The position numbers and the translations under genes are program-made. This document shows positions 14,229-21,704 of a stretch of 23,315 bases of DNA, piece after piece. The stretch is from assembly GCA_046483585.1 (NCBI GenBank), contig JAWOCV010000150.1, positions 1 to 23,315 of the forward strand. The letters run 5' to 3'. Position 1 is the first letter of the stretch; each line of letters starts with the position of its first letter. The notes beneath the pieces are model-generated. The model searched no databases. It saw nothing but the letters and a program-made list of their open reading frames with translations, and was not told where the DNA came from. The stretch comes from Marinilabilia sp046483585 (GTDB lineage: Bacteria > Bacteroidota > Bacteroidia > Bacteroidales > Marinilabiliaceae).

Positions 14229-15128
14229 ATGACAAACATGACTGACAGACAATTGTTAAAGGAGATCAGGGCGAAGTTGAATGAGCGTAAGAAATATGAA
14301 CAGGAAATACAAATGCTGAACCGTGAGTTGCAGGAAGTAACCAACAAATTGCGGGAGTCAGAAGCGCTCAAGAGCCATTTTATCTCAAATATTTCCAATG
14401 AAATAGTCAACCCCTTTACTTCCATCCTGGGCCTGTCAAAATCAATACTTTCGGTTGAGAAGAACGACTGGAAAAAAGTGGTTTCTATGGTCGCCCTGAT
14501 CCATAGTGAGGCTTTTAACCTTGATTTTCAGTTAAGAAATATTTTTGTGGCTGCCAAGATCGAAGCCGGCGAGGTGGTTCCCAATATTTCGAAAGTCAAT
14601 GTCAGGGGAATCATTCAGAGCATTATCGACTCATTCAATTTAGTGGCCCGGAAAATGGGTATTGAAATAGAGTTCGAATATGAAATAGAATATGGGTTTG
14701 GCAAGAATTTTTACTTCAAGACCGACAGTGAAAAGATTAAGTTGATATTGAGTAATTTGCTGAACAATGCTTTGAAGTACAGTTACAAGGACAGCAAAGT
14801 GATCATCCGGGTCTGGGCCGATGATGAAAATCTCAGTTTCTCAGTTCGCGACTTTGGAACAGGCATTTCCGAAAAAAACCAGAAAATAATATTTGAACGT
14901 TTCAAGCGGCTCGACACAGGCATTAATTCACTAAACCGCGGCCATGGGCTGGGCTTATCCATAACCAAGGCTCTTTTGGACGTGCTGGGAGGTGAAATAG
15001 AAATAGCCAGTAAGAAAGGTGAAGGATCAACGTTTACCATCCATCTGCCGGAGGCCAAAAATGTTGTTGAGGGTTTTAGCGGAGAAGGCAATGACATCTT
15101 TTTTGATGATGAGGATGAGATTTTTTAA
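14229..15128 (+). CDS. Histidine-kinase-like ATPase lacking the phospho-accepting His
   Basis: A 299-residue soluble protein. A coiled coil (about 10-46) runs into a HisKA-like helix and then a HATPase_c domain (about 150-275) with N box LSNLLNNALKYS (174-185), G1 DFGTGIS (208-214), F box FERFKRLDTG and G2 GHGLGLS (238-244), so ATP binding looks intact. The H-box reads FISNISNEIVNPF (51-63), where kinases have S-H-E-[IL]-[RK]-[TN]-P; the acceptor His is Asn57. His50 is seven residues earlier, outside the motif. No sensor or receiver domain is attached. The C-terminus is acidic (FFDDEDEIF). It sits between CheR and CheD, 12 bases before CheD. It may be a pseudokinase, a phosphatase, or act in trans with another His-bearing partner; the role is inference. 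Confidence 0.85.
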   Translation: MTNMTDRQLLKEIRAKLNERKKYEQEIQMLNRELQEVTNKLRESEALKSHFISNISNEIVNPFTSILGLSKSILSVEKNDWKKVVSMVALIHSEAFNLDFQLRNIFVAAKIEAGEVVPNISKVNVRGIIQSIIDSFNLVARKMGIEIEFEYEIEYGFGKNFYFKTDSEKIKLILSNLLNNALKYSYKDSKVIIRVWADDENLSFSVRDFGTGISEKNQKIIFERFKRLDTGINSLNRGHGLGLSITKALLDVLGGEIEIASKKGEGSTFTIHLPEAKNVVEGFSGEGNDIFFDDEDEIF

Positions 15129-15140
15129 GGTTTTGACTAA

Positions 15141-15611
15141 ATGGAGCAATATTTACAACATTTCTTATATCCATCCACCTTGTTTGTCAGTAAAGAGCCT
15201 TATGTGGTCAAAACGATCCTGGGTTCATGTGTGGCCATTTGTCTTTGGGACCCTGTTAGCGGGATAGGAGGCATAAACCATTACATGTTGCCCAACTGGA
15301 GCGGGAATGACCTGGCGTCTCCCAAATATGGCAATATTGCCATCGATAAATTGTTGGAACGAATGGCCCATTTGGGCGCTAAAAGGGAGAATCTTAAGGC
15401 AAAGATATTCGGAGGTGGGGAAATTATCGAGAGCAGGGCCAACGGCGCTCTGGTGGGGGAACGGAATATCCGGGTGGCCAGAATGATCCTGGAGGAGAAA
15501 AAGATACCGGTGGTGGCTTCCAGTACGGGCGGGAAAAAAGGGAGGAAGATCCTGTTTTTTACCGATACCGGCGAGGTTCGGCATAAATTTCTGGAAAAAA
15601 CAAAGGAGTAA
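15141..15611 (+). CDS. cheD: Chemoreceptor glutamine deamidase CheD
   Basis: A 156-residue CheD. The active-site block VKTILGSCVAICLWDP gives catalytic Cys30, and GGINHYMLP gives His47; the later KIFGGGEII and ASSTGGKKGRKILFFTDTG stretches are the family's conserved core. CheD converts receptor Gln to Glu so that CheR can methylate. The MCP in this locus has one consensus site with Gln (Glu460-Gln461), a direct candidate substrate. In many bacteria CheD also works with CheC, but no CheC is in the window. It starts 12 bases after the kinase-like gene and ends 24 bases before CheB. Confidence 0.94.
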   Translation: MEQYLQHFLYPSTLFVSKEPYVVKTILGSCVAICLWDPVSGIGGINHYMLPNWSGNDLASPKYGNIAIDKLLERMAHLGAKRENLKAKIFGGGEIIESRANGALVGERNIRVARMILEEKKIPVVASSTGGKKGRKILFFTDTGEVRHKFLEKTKE

Positions 15612-15635
15612 TATATATTCAGGGCGGATTAGTTT

Positions 15636-16715
15636 ATGAGTAAGAATATAAGGGTATTGATCGTTGATGATTCAGCTGTGGTGCGTCAGAGTCTGTCAGC
15701 CATACTTGAATCGGACCCGGACATTGAGGTGATGGGAACAGCCGCCGATCCGCTTATAGCGGTCAGGAAAATTATGAAAGAAGTTCCCGATGTGATCACC
15801 CTGGATATTGAAATGCCCCGCATGGACGGCCTTACCTTCCTGAGAAAGATTATGTCGCAACATCCCATCCCCGTTGTGGTGATCTCCTCTCTCACAAATG
15901 AAGGGACGGACACGGCCATGAAGGCCCTGGAGTACGGTGCTTCCGAAATTATAGGAAAACCGGCCATGAATGCCGCCCAGTTCATCAATGAATCGCAGAT
16001 TATTTTATGTGATGCCGTAAAGGCGGCTTCACAAGCCAAGCTTACCCGTCTGAAGATCAGTCATACGCCCCAGGTCGATCTGGTAGCGCCAAAGTTTTCG
16101 GCAGATGTCATACTGCAAAAAAACGCATCGTATAAAAAGATCATTGACACAGAAAAGATCATTGCTCTTGGAGCATCTACAGGAGGTACCGAGGCCATTC
16201 GTCTTTTCCTCAAAAACCTTCCTGCCAAAATGCCGGGTATTGCCATTGTACAGCATATGCCCAAAGGGTTTACCCGGTCCTTTGCCAAAAGCCTTAATGC
16301 ATCTTGCCGGCTTGAAGTGAAAGAGGCGGAGAACGGCGACAAGCTTTATCAGGGCAGGGTCCTGATTGCTCCGGGCGATTATCACATGTTGCTCAAAAGA
16401 AACGGAAAAGAATATTCTGTTGAAGTTAAAGAAGGCCCTCTGGTAAACCGGCATCGTCCCTCTGTGGATGTGTTGTTTCGTTCGACTGCCAGATATGCCG
16501 GACAAAATGCTATGGGAATATTGCTCACTGGGATGGGAAATGACGGGGCCAGGGGGCTTTTGGAGATGAAGGAGGTGGGGGCCGGGACCATTGCTCAGGA
16601 TGAGGCTTCCTCTATTGTTTACGGCATGCCTCGTGAAGCCATAAAAATTGGAGCGGCAAAAGAGGTTTTGCCTGTTGAAAAAATGGCTCCTTATCTGATC
16701 GAGAATTTTATCTGA
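15636..16715 (+). CDS. cheB: Receptor methylesterase CheB (receiver plus esterase)
   Basis: A 359-residue two-domain CheB. The receiver (1-125) has Asp11-Asp12, phospho-acceptor Asp57 (VITLDIEMPRMDG) and the switch Ser region VVISSLT. The methylesterase domain (about 170-355) has Ser181 in LGASTGG, His207 in VQHMPKGF and Asp303 in LTGMGNDGA, the expected catalytic triad. Phosphorylation by CheA should relieve receiver inhibition and drive demethylation and deamidation of the MCP, giving adaptation feedback. It closes the canonical CheR-CheD-CheB half of the locus and is followed after 17 bases by the first GAF-PAS gene. Confidence 0.96.
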   Translation: MSKNIRVLIVDDSAVVRQSLSAILESDPDIEVMGTAADPLIAVRKIMKEVPDVITLDIEMPRMDGLTFLRKIMSQHPIPVVVISSLTNEGTDTAMKALEYGASEIIGKPAMNAAQFINESQIILCDAVKAASQAKLTRLKISHTPQVDLVAPKFSADVILQKNASYKKIIDTEKIIALGASTGGTEAIRLFLKNLPAKMPGIAIVQHMPKGFTRSFAKSLNASCRLEVKEAENGDKLYQGRVLIAPGDYHMLLKRNGKEYSVEVKEGPLVNRHRPSVDVLFRSTARYAGQNAMGILLTGMGNDGARGLLEMKEVGAGTIAQDEASSIVYGMPREAIKIGAAKEVLPVEKMAPYLIENFI

Positions 16716-16732
16716 CCAAGAATTATATTGAT

Positions 16733-18610
16733 ATGAAACGAGCCGATTATAAAAACATATTATCAAAGTATACCCTGCGGGGATTTGCTTTCGGATTGGT
16801 ATTGGCCCTTGTCATCATTCTCCTGAGCATGGATGCCATGCCGGTTCAGCAAACCGGAGGCGGTCTGGGCACATTGTTGTATCTCGTTCCCGGTATGTGG
16901 CTTGTCTTATTGTTCCCTTTCATTTTTGCCATTGCCGGCTATTATGTTTCAAAGATTTTTGTTGGCGCCATCCGCAAACAGAACAAACGGATTGAAGAAG
17001 AGGCCGGAAAGACTAAAATGGTACTTGGGTTTATCGATAATCTGAGACAGGGAAAGCTTGAGGAAACATTACCTGCTGACCAGAAAAAAGATGCCCTGAC
17101 AAATGCGCTTCTTAAACTCAGGGAATTTATGGTCCAGAGCAAAAAGGACCAGGAGCAGAGAAGACTCGAGGAGGAACAACGAAACTGGGTCACCCAGGGA
17201 CTGGCACAGTTTGCCGAACTCTTGCGTAAGAACAATGACAACCTTGAAGAGCTTTCATATAATATTATCCATTACCTGGTCAATTACATGAAAATCAACC
17301 AGGGTGGTGTATTTCTTGTGAACCAGTCCGAAGAAGGAGAGAAATACTTTGAAATGAAAGCTTGCGTGGCATACGACCGCAAAAAATTTGCCGACAAAAC
17401 CATTCAGTGGGAAGAAGGCCTTATCGGACGTTGTGCCCTGGAGAAGGAGACCATATACATGACGGAAGTACCGGAGGATTATGTCAATATCACTTCGGGA
17501 CTGGGAGAGGCTACCCCCCGGGCCATACTTATTGTCCCGCTTAAAGCCAACGAAGAGATCTATGGTGTTATAGAGCTGGCATCATTCCATCCTTTCCAGC
17601 AATATGAGATCGAATTTGTGGAAAGGCTTGGTGAAAGTATTGCACTGACCATCTCGACAGTCAAAACCAATATCCAGACTTCCAAATTGCTTAAAGAAAC
17701 TCAGATCCAGGCCGAAAAGATGGCCCAGCAGGAAGAGGAGCTGAGGCAGAACCTGGAAGAAATGAAGGCCACCCAGGAAGAAAGTGAACGCAGGGAACTG
17801 GAGATGCAGGGTATTCTCGATGCCATTGACCATGCTGCCATACGCTGTGAATTTGAGACCGATGGTACACTGATATCTGTCAATCATAACTTCCTGAATA
17901 CTTTTAATTACCGCCCGGAAGAGGTGGAAGATCAGAACCTGAAAATATTCTTTTTCAAAGAAGATGCTGCAGAACTTGATAAAATTCTGGCGCAGCTTCA
18001 GGCGGGACAGAATTTCAGAGGTCGTGTCAGACGAAGAACCAAGCTGGGCGAAGAAATATACCTGCTTACCACCTACTCCCCTGTGATGGACAATGAGGGA
18101 GAGATTATGAAGATCATCAGTCTTGAGAGTGATGTCACCGAGCAGGTGCAGATGGAAGAAGCGCTCAAACGCTCCAAAGAAGAGCTCGGGGTCATGCTTG
18201 AAGAGGCCCGGAACGAGGTCAAAGAGCATTTTAAGGAGATCGAGGCCGTTAAAATCCGGAATGAGAAAACACTTGAAGGGGCGCTCGACGCGATTATTAC
18301 AACCAATCAGGATGGGATACTTGAATTTTTCAATGCCGCAGCCGAGAAACTTTGGGGGTATAAACGGGATGAGGTCCTTGGTGATCACGTTTCCAAACTT
18401 TTCTCCAAAGAAACTGCCAAAAATGATCCCTTCGTGGAGGCATTTGTCAATTCAAAAGGCAGTAAGGTGATCGGTGAACGAAAGGAGGTCTCCATCCTGA
18501 ATAAGTATGGTGAAGAAATTCCGGTGCTTTTCCTTCTTTCCGATGCTGAAGTGGAAGACGATCATTCCTATACTGCATTCATTCAGAATGTGGAAGTGGA
18601 ACTTTTTTAG
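16733..18610 (+). CDS. Membrane GAF-PAS-PAS sensor protein without kinase domain
   Basis: A 625-residue protein. Two hydrophobic segments (about 17-33 and 48-74) enclose only a short outer loop, followed by a HAMP-like or linker helix (about 76-150), a GAF domain (about 165-312), a coiled coil (about 318-362), PAS 1 (about 364-478), a second coiled coil and PAS 2 (about 510-622). No HisKA, HATPase, GGDEF or EAL follows; the protein ends right after PAS 2 (YTAFIQNVEVELF). It probably senses a cytoplasmic cue and passes it to partners by coiled coils. The GAF carries TEVPEDYVNITSGLGE (244-259), repeated in the two other GAF proteins of the window. The stop overlaps an in-frame GTG of the next gene by one base. 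Coupling to CheR/CheB or CheA is inferred from position. Confidence 0.85.
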   Translation: MKRADYKNILSKYTLRGFAFGLVLALVIILLSMDAMPVQQTGGGLGTLLYLVPGMWLVLLFPFIFAIAGYYVSKIFVGAIRKQNKRIEEEAGKTKMVLGFIDNLRQGKLEETLPADQKKDALTNALLKLREFMVQSKKDQEQRRLEEEQRNWVTQGLAQFAELLRKNNDNLEELSYNIIHYLVNYMKINQGGVFLVNQSEEGEKYFEMKACVAYDRKKFADKTIQWEEGLIGRCALEKETIYMTEVPEDYVNITSGLGEATPRAILIVPLKANEEIYGVIELASFHPFQQYEIEFVERLGESIALTISTVKTNIQTSKLLKETQIQAEKMAQQEEELRQNLEEMKATQEESERRELEMQGILDAIDHAAIRCEFETDGTLISVNHNFLNTFNYRPEEVEDQNLKIFFFKEDAAELDKILAQLQAGQNFRGRVRRRTKLGEEIYLLTTYSPVMDNEGEIMKIISLESDVTEQVQMEEALKRSKEELGVMLEEARNEVKEHFKEIEAVKIRNEKTLEGALDAIITTNQDGILEFFNAAAEKLWGYKRDEVLGDHVSKLFSKETAKNDPFVEAFVNSKGSKVIGERKEVSILNKYGEEIPVLFLLSDAEVEDDHSYTAFIQNVEVELF

Positions 18611-18648
18611 TGAAGGAGTCAAGTCACCAGTTGAAGAGTTGCGGAGTA

Positions 18649-19479
18649 ATGACGTATAAAGAATATTTACAAGTACTGAAGAACCATTCACCCTACGATT
18701 TTTCCGAGTACTCCGATAACTCAATTTTCCGGAGAATCCAGAAAGTCATGCGTGATCATCATCTTACGCTTGATGAACTTGGTGCCCGGACCCGGTCCGA
18801 TCATCTTTTTGTTGAGCAGGTGGTGGAAGCCATAACAGTCAATACCACTGAATTGTTTCGAGATCCTTCACTGTGGCGGTTTTTGTTGGATCAGTTCTTA
18901 CCCGCCTACCGAAACAATAACTTCATAAATATCTGGAGTGCCGGTTGCTCAACGGGCGAAGAGGTTTATTCCCTGGCCATTCTTCTGAATGAACTGGGGA
19001 TGCTTGAAAAAAGCCGGATCTTCGCCACGGATATAAGCCAGAAAGCTATTGATGCAGCAAAGAAGGGGATGTATAAGCATCAGCTTGAGAGAGGCTGTAT
19101 TGAAAGTTTTAAAGAAGTCTTCCGGAACCGGCCTGGCGGATCCCCGGATTTTTCCAAATATTTTGATGTGGATGAAGATAATGACAGGATCAAAGTTCGT
19201 CCATTTCTGAAGAAGAATGTCAAATTTCAAAAGCATGATCTGGTGAAGAATGAAATGCCTTTTTACAATAAACTGGACATCATTTTTTGCCGGAACGTAT
19301 TGATCTATTTTAATGTAAAGCTTCAAAACCGCATTGTTCAGCGGTTTTTTGATCATTTATATGCCCATGGAGCCCTTATCCTGGGCGCCCACGAAGGATT
19401 GAACGGGTTTTTTAAAACCAAATTCAACCGAAGCGGGCCTGTATATACAAAGAGCAATGTGTTTCATTTTAAGTATTGA
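18649..19479 (+). CDS. cheR: CheR-type methyltransferase (second copy)
   Basis: A 276-residue CheR with intact motifs: VNTTELFRDP, SAM loop WSAGCSTGEE (96-105), ATDIS (126-130) and IFCRNVLIYF (212-221). The region between the two catalytic blocks is longer and very different from the first CheR (KEVFRNRPGGSPDFSKYF), so it probably does not read the same pentapeptide. I chose ATG 18649 (MTYKEYLQVLKNH), which fits the family start; a GTG at 18610, overlapping the previous stop, would add 13 residues. It lies between a GAF-PAS-PAS gene and a degenerate CheR-like gene. The substrate may be a second receptor, or the enzyme may act with the sensor proteins rather than on an MCP. Confidence 0.9.
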   Translation: MTYKEYLQVLKNHSPYDFSEYSDNSIFRRIQKVMRDHHLTLDELGARTRSDHLFVEQVVEAITVNTTELFRDPSLWRFLLDQFLPAYRNNNFINIWSAGCSTGEEVYSLAILLNELGMLEKSRIFATDISQKAIDAAKKGMYKHQLERGCIESFKEVFRNRPGGSPDFSKYFDVDEDNDRIKVRPFLKKNVKFQKHDLVKNEMPFYNKLDIIFCRNVLIYFNVKLQNRIVQRFFDHLYAHGALILGAHEGLNGFFKTKFNRSGPVYTKSNVFHFKY

Positions 19480-19496
19480 AGTTAACACACCTGAAC

Positions 19497-20321
19497 ATGG
19501 GAGTTTCGTTAAGCATAAATGATATAAGAAGTGTCACAACCGAAATGGCCAGGTATGATGGCATGAACTATTCCGGCTATAACTTTTCCTTTTTAAAACG
19601 GCGCCTGGGATATGTCTTTTCTGAACTAAGGGTGCGTAAACTTCCGCAGTTTATTGAACGGCTTTCTGATGAGTCGTTTCGGGAAAGTGTCAAATATTAT
19701 ATGGCCGTGAATGTTACCGAAATGTTCCGCGACCCTGGATTTTGGCGTTCTTTGAGGGCCAATGTATTTCCTTTGTTAAGAAAAAAGGAGTGGCGGGTAT
19801 GGTTTCCGGATATCTCTTCAGGAGAAGAAGTATATTCCCTGGCTGTTTTGCTTTACGAGGACGGACTACTGGATCAGGTCGATATTGCCGGTCACCATCC
19901 TTCGGTTCAGAAATGCCGCGAAGTATCAGAAGGGATTTTGAATGCCGGGAACAATGATCTTAATTACAGCAATTATAAAAGGATCGAAAATGGTGAGGGG
20001 TTTGAGAATTTTTTTTCCTGTGAAAACGGGCAAACCAAACTTCGTTCTGATTTACTTGAACATTGCCGGTTTTCGCCGCGGTGGTTTACTCAATTTGAGA
20101 ATTCCGGGAAGTTTGAATTGATCATGTTCCGGAATACGGGCATTAATTTTACTGCACAGAGGTGGGAGGATAATTTAAAAATGGTGGTTGAACATCTTGT
20201 CCCCGGAGGGATTATAGCTATCGGGGTTAAAGAATCTGTCCCCGGATCGATGAAAAATTTGCTGGTTCCGGTCGACCGGAAAGAGAGTATTTACAGAAAA
20301 CCGGAATCCAAAAACAACTGA
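19497..20321 (+). CDS. Degenerate CheR-like protein (probable pseudo-methyltransferase)
   Basis: A 274-residue CheR homologue with the fold kept but catalytic motifs lost. The N-terminal VNVTEMFRDPGFW is near-canonical. The SAM loop, WSAGCSTGEE in the neighbour, is WFPDISSGEE here (102-111), so the small residues that contact SAM are replaced by bulky or acidic ones. The acidic ATDIS block is AGHHPS (131-136). FCRNVLIYF is MFRNTGINF (210-218). There are no frameshifts or stops and the reading frame is full length, so it is a maintained gene, not a decaying pseudogene. A TTG at 19476 would overlap the upstream stop; ATG 19497 is preferred. Probably a tandem duplicate turned regulator or scaffold, perhaps partnering the intact CheR or the CheB that follows 4 bases later. 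Confidence 0.85.
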   Translation: MGVSLSINDIRSVTTEMARYDGMNYSGYNFSFLKRRLGYVFSELRVRKLPQFIERLSDESFRESVKYYMAVNVTEMFRDPGFWRSLRANVFPLLRKKEWRVWFPDISSGEEVYSLAVLLYEDGLLDQVDIAGHHPSVQKCREVSEGILNAGNNDLNYSNYKRIENGEGFENFFSCENGQTKLRSDLLEHCRFSPRWFTQFENSGKFELIMFRNTGINFTAQRWEDNLKMVVEHLVPGGIIAIGVKESVPGSMKNLLVPVDRKESIYRKPESKNN

Positions 20322-20325
20322 ATCT

Positions 20326-20904
20326 ATGGAGATACCTGGTCAAAAATTTAAAGTTGTTGTTATTGGCGGGTCGGCCGGGAGTTTTTCCCTGGTGTCCCGG
20401 ATATTGTCCAATATTGATCCGGGATTCTCTGTTCCCATGGTCCTGTGTCTTCATCGTCTTAAGCATGTGCGATCGGGACTGGTAGAGGGCCTTAATTTGA
20501 AAAGCAAAGTGCCTGTGGTTGAGCCTTACGACAAGGATAAGTTAAAACCTGGTGTGGCTATGCTCGCCCCCTCTAATTACCATCTTTTTGTGGAGTTTGA
20601 CAGTACCATATCGCTCTCCACGGAGGAGGTCAACAATCATAGCAGACCTTCTATTGATTATGCATTCTCGTCGGCGGCTTATTCTTTTCGGGAGAAAGCA
20701 CTCGGGATCATTCTGACAGGAGCAAATAAAGATGGAGCTTTGGGGCTGAAGAACATTGCTGACAAAAAGGGGTACACCATCGTACAGGACCCCTCTACCT
20801 GTGATGTGGATACCATGCCCCAATCCGCACTTCAGCTTTTTAAACCCGATCAGGTACTCCGACCCGAAGATATTGTTAAAGTTTTGAATGGACTGGCACT
20901 TTAA
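20326..20904 (+). CDS. Stand-alone CheB methylesterase domain (no receiver)
   Basis: A 192-residue protein consisting only of the CheB catalytic domain. Residues matching the Ser-His-Asp triad are Ser16 (GGSAGS), His43 (LCLHRLKH) and Asp136 (LTGANKDGA). SRPSIDYAFSSAA is the conserved substrate-loop region. The esterase is likely active but diverged: the usual QHMP is CLHR. With no receiver, it cannot be controlled by CheA phosphorylation in the normal way; control may come from the neighbouring CheR-like or GAF proteins. It starts 4 bases after the pseudo-CheR and is followed 18 bases on by the short GAF gene. A receiver-less CheB next to CheR and PAS proteins echoes the CheB-CheR-PAS fusion proteins seen elsewhere. 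Confidence 0.9.
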   Translation: MEIPGQKFKVVVIGGSAGSFSLVSRILSNIDPGFSVPMVLCLHRLKHVRSGLVEGLNLKSKVPVVEPYDKDKLKPGVAMLAPSNYHLFVEFDSTISLSTEEVNNHSRPSIDYAFSSAAYSFREKALGIILTGANKDGALGLKNIADKKGYTIVQDPSTCDVDTMPQSALQLFKPDQVLRPEDIVKVLNGLAL

Positions 20905-20922
20905 TCAGTGCCGGATAATACA

Positions 20923-21702
20923 ATGGTTATGAGCAAAATGAATTTTGTTGACCGTAATTTTCAAAAATGGTTGTTGCTTATTGGAGGAACAGCCTTCGTT
21001 TTGTCTTTGCTCAAGAACATTTTCCTGGGGCAACATCCGGGAGCTATATATTATGTTGTTGAATTTCTGGCTTTTTTGTTTTTTCTGACTGCCTTTTTTA
21101 TTTGTGATAAAAACCATGAGCGTGCACAGAAACAGATCCTGGAACTGCAACACTCCATGGAAAAAGAAAAGTCCCGGCACAATGCCCGGGAAAATGAGTT
21201 GCAGGAAATAATAAAAGGGTACGAAGAAAAACAGAATGAAGCCACCCGGTTTGCTTCTTACCAGGATAAAGTCATTGGCAAACTCCTTTCTGATGAAGCT
21301 GTTTACCACGACAGGCATCATTTGCTGTACCTCTTGTCGGAGCTGTTTCACGGAATGGCGGTTATTCTTTTCAAAAAAGACGAACCATCGGGGCGGTTTG
21401 TCGTAGAAACTACTTACGGTTTGCCCGATGATTTTGAACCGCAATCTTTTGAAGCTGGTGAGGGAATCCACGGTCAGGTTGTTAATGACGGTAAACCTGA
21501 GCTCATAGAAGATATCCCTGAAGAATATTTTTCGGTTAATACCGCACTGGGAGAGAGCCGTAATTATTATTTATACATGTTGCCGGTGATAAAAGACAAT
21601 GTGTGTACCGGGCTTATAGAATTGTTGACTTTTAGGGAATCGGATGTGGAAAGGATCTGGCCTGGTATTATGAATAAGCTGGTAGAAAAAGATATTTTAT
21701 AA
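20923..21702 (+). CDS. Short membrane GAF domain protein
   Basis: A 259-residue protein: TM1 (about 16-30), a short loop, TM2 (about 43-61), a charged coiled coil (about 62-110), and one GAF domain (about 128-245). It has no output domain. Within the GAF, EDIPEEYFSVNTALGE (196-211) is the counterpart of TEVPEDYVNITSGLGE in the protein at 16733 and TEIPEDYWSVTSGILGE in the one at 21705, so the three GAFs belong to one subfamily. GTG 20908 and ATG 20929 are alternative starts. It ends two bases before the next ATG. It may be a heteromeric partner of the longer GAF proteins through matching TM and coiled-coil parts. Confidence 0.8.
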   Translation: MVMSKMNFVDRNFQKWLLLIGGTAFVLSLLKNIFLGQHPGAIYYVVEFLAFLFFLTAFFICDKNHERAQKQILELQHSMEKEKSRHNARENELQEIIKGYEEKQNEATRFASYQDKVIGKLLSDEAVYHDRHHLLYLLSELFHGMAVILFKKDEPSGRFVVETTYGLPDDFEPQSFEAGEGIHGQVVNDGKPELIEDIPEEYFSVNTALGESRNYYLYMLPVIKDNVCTGLIELLTFRESDVERIWPGIMNKLVEKDIL

Positions 21703-21704
21703 AT

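Noticed and set aside
16029..16766. 245-codon minus-strand open frame opposite cheB
   Set aside because: It is fully antisense to a clear CheB with all catalytic residues. Its translation is rich in His, Arg and Phe and has no domain, as expected from the complement of biased codons.
17582..18388. 268-codon minus-strand open frame opposite the GAF-PAS-PAS gene
   Set aside because: Shadow of coiled-coil and PAS coding sequence, Phe/Leu-rich, without domain signals.
20905..21471. 188-codon minus-strand open frame opposite the short GAF gene
   Set aside because: Antisense to a TM/coiled-coil/GAF gene that fits the operon in position and spacing; no domain on the minus strand.
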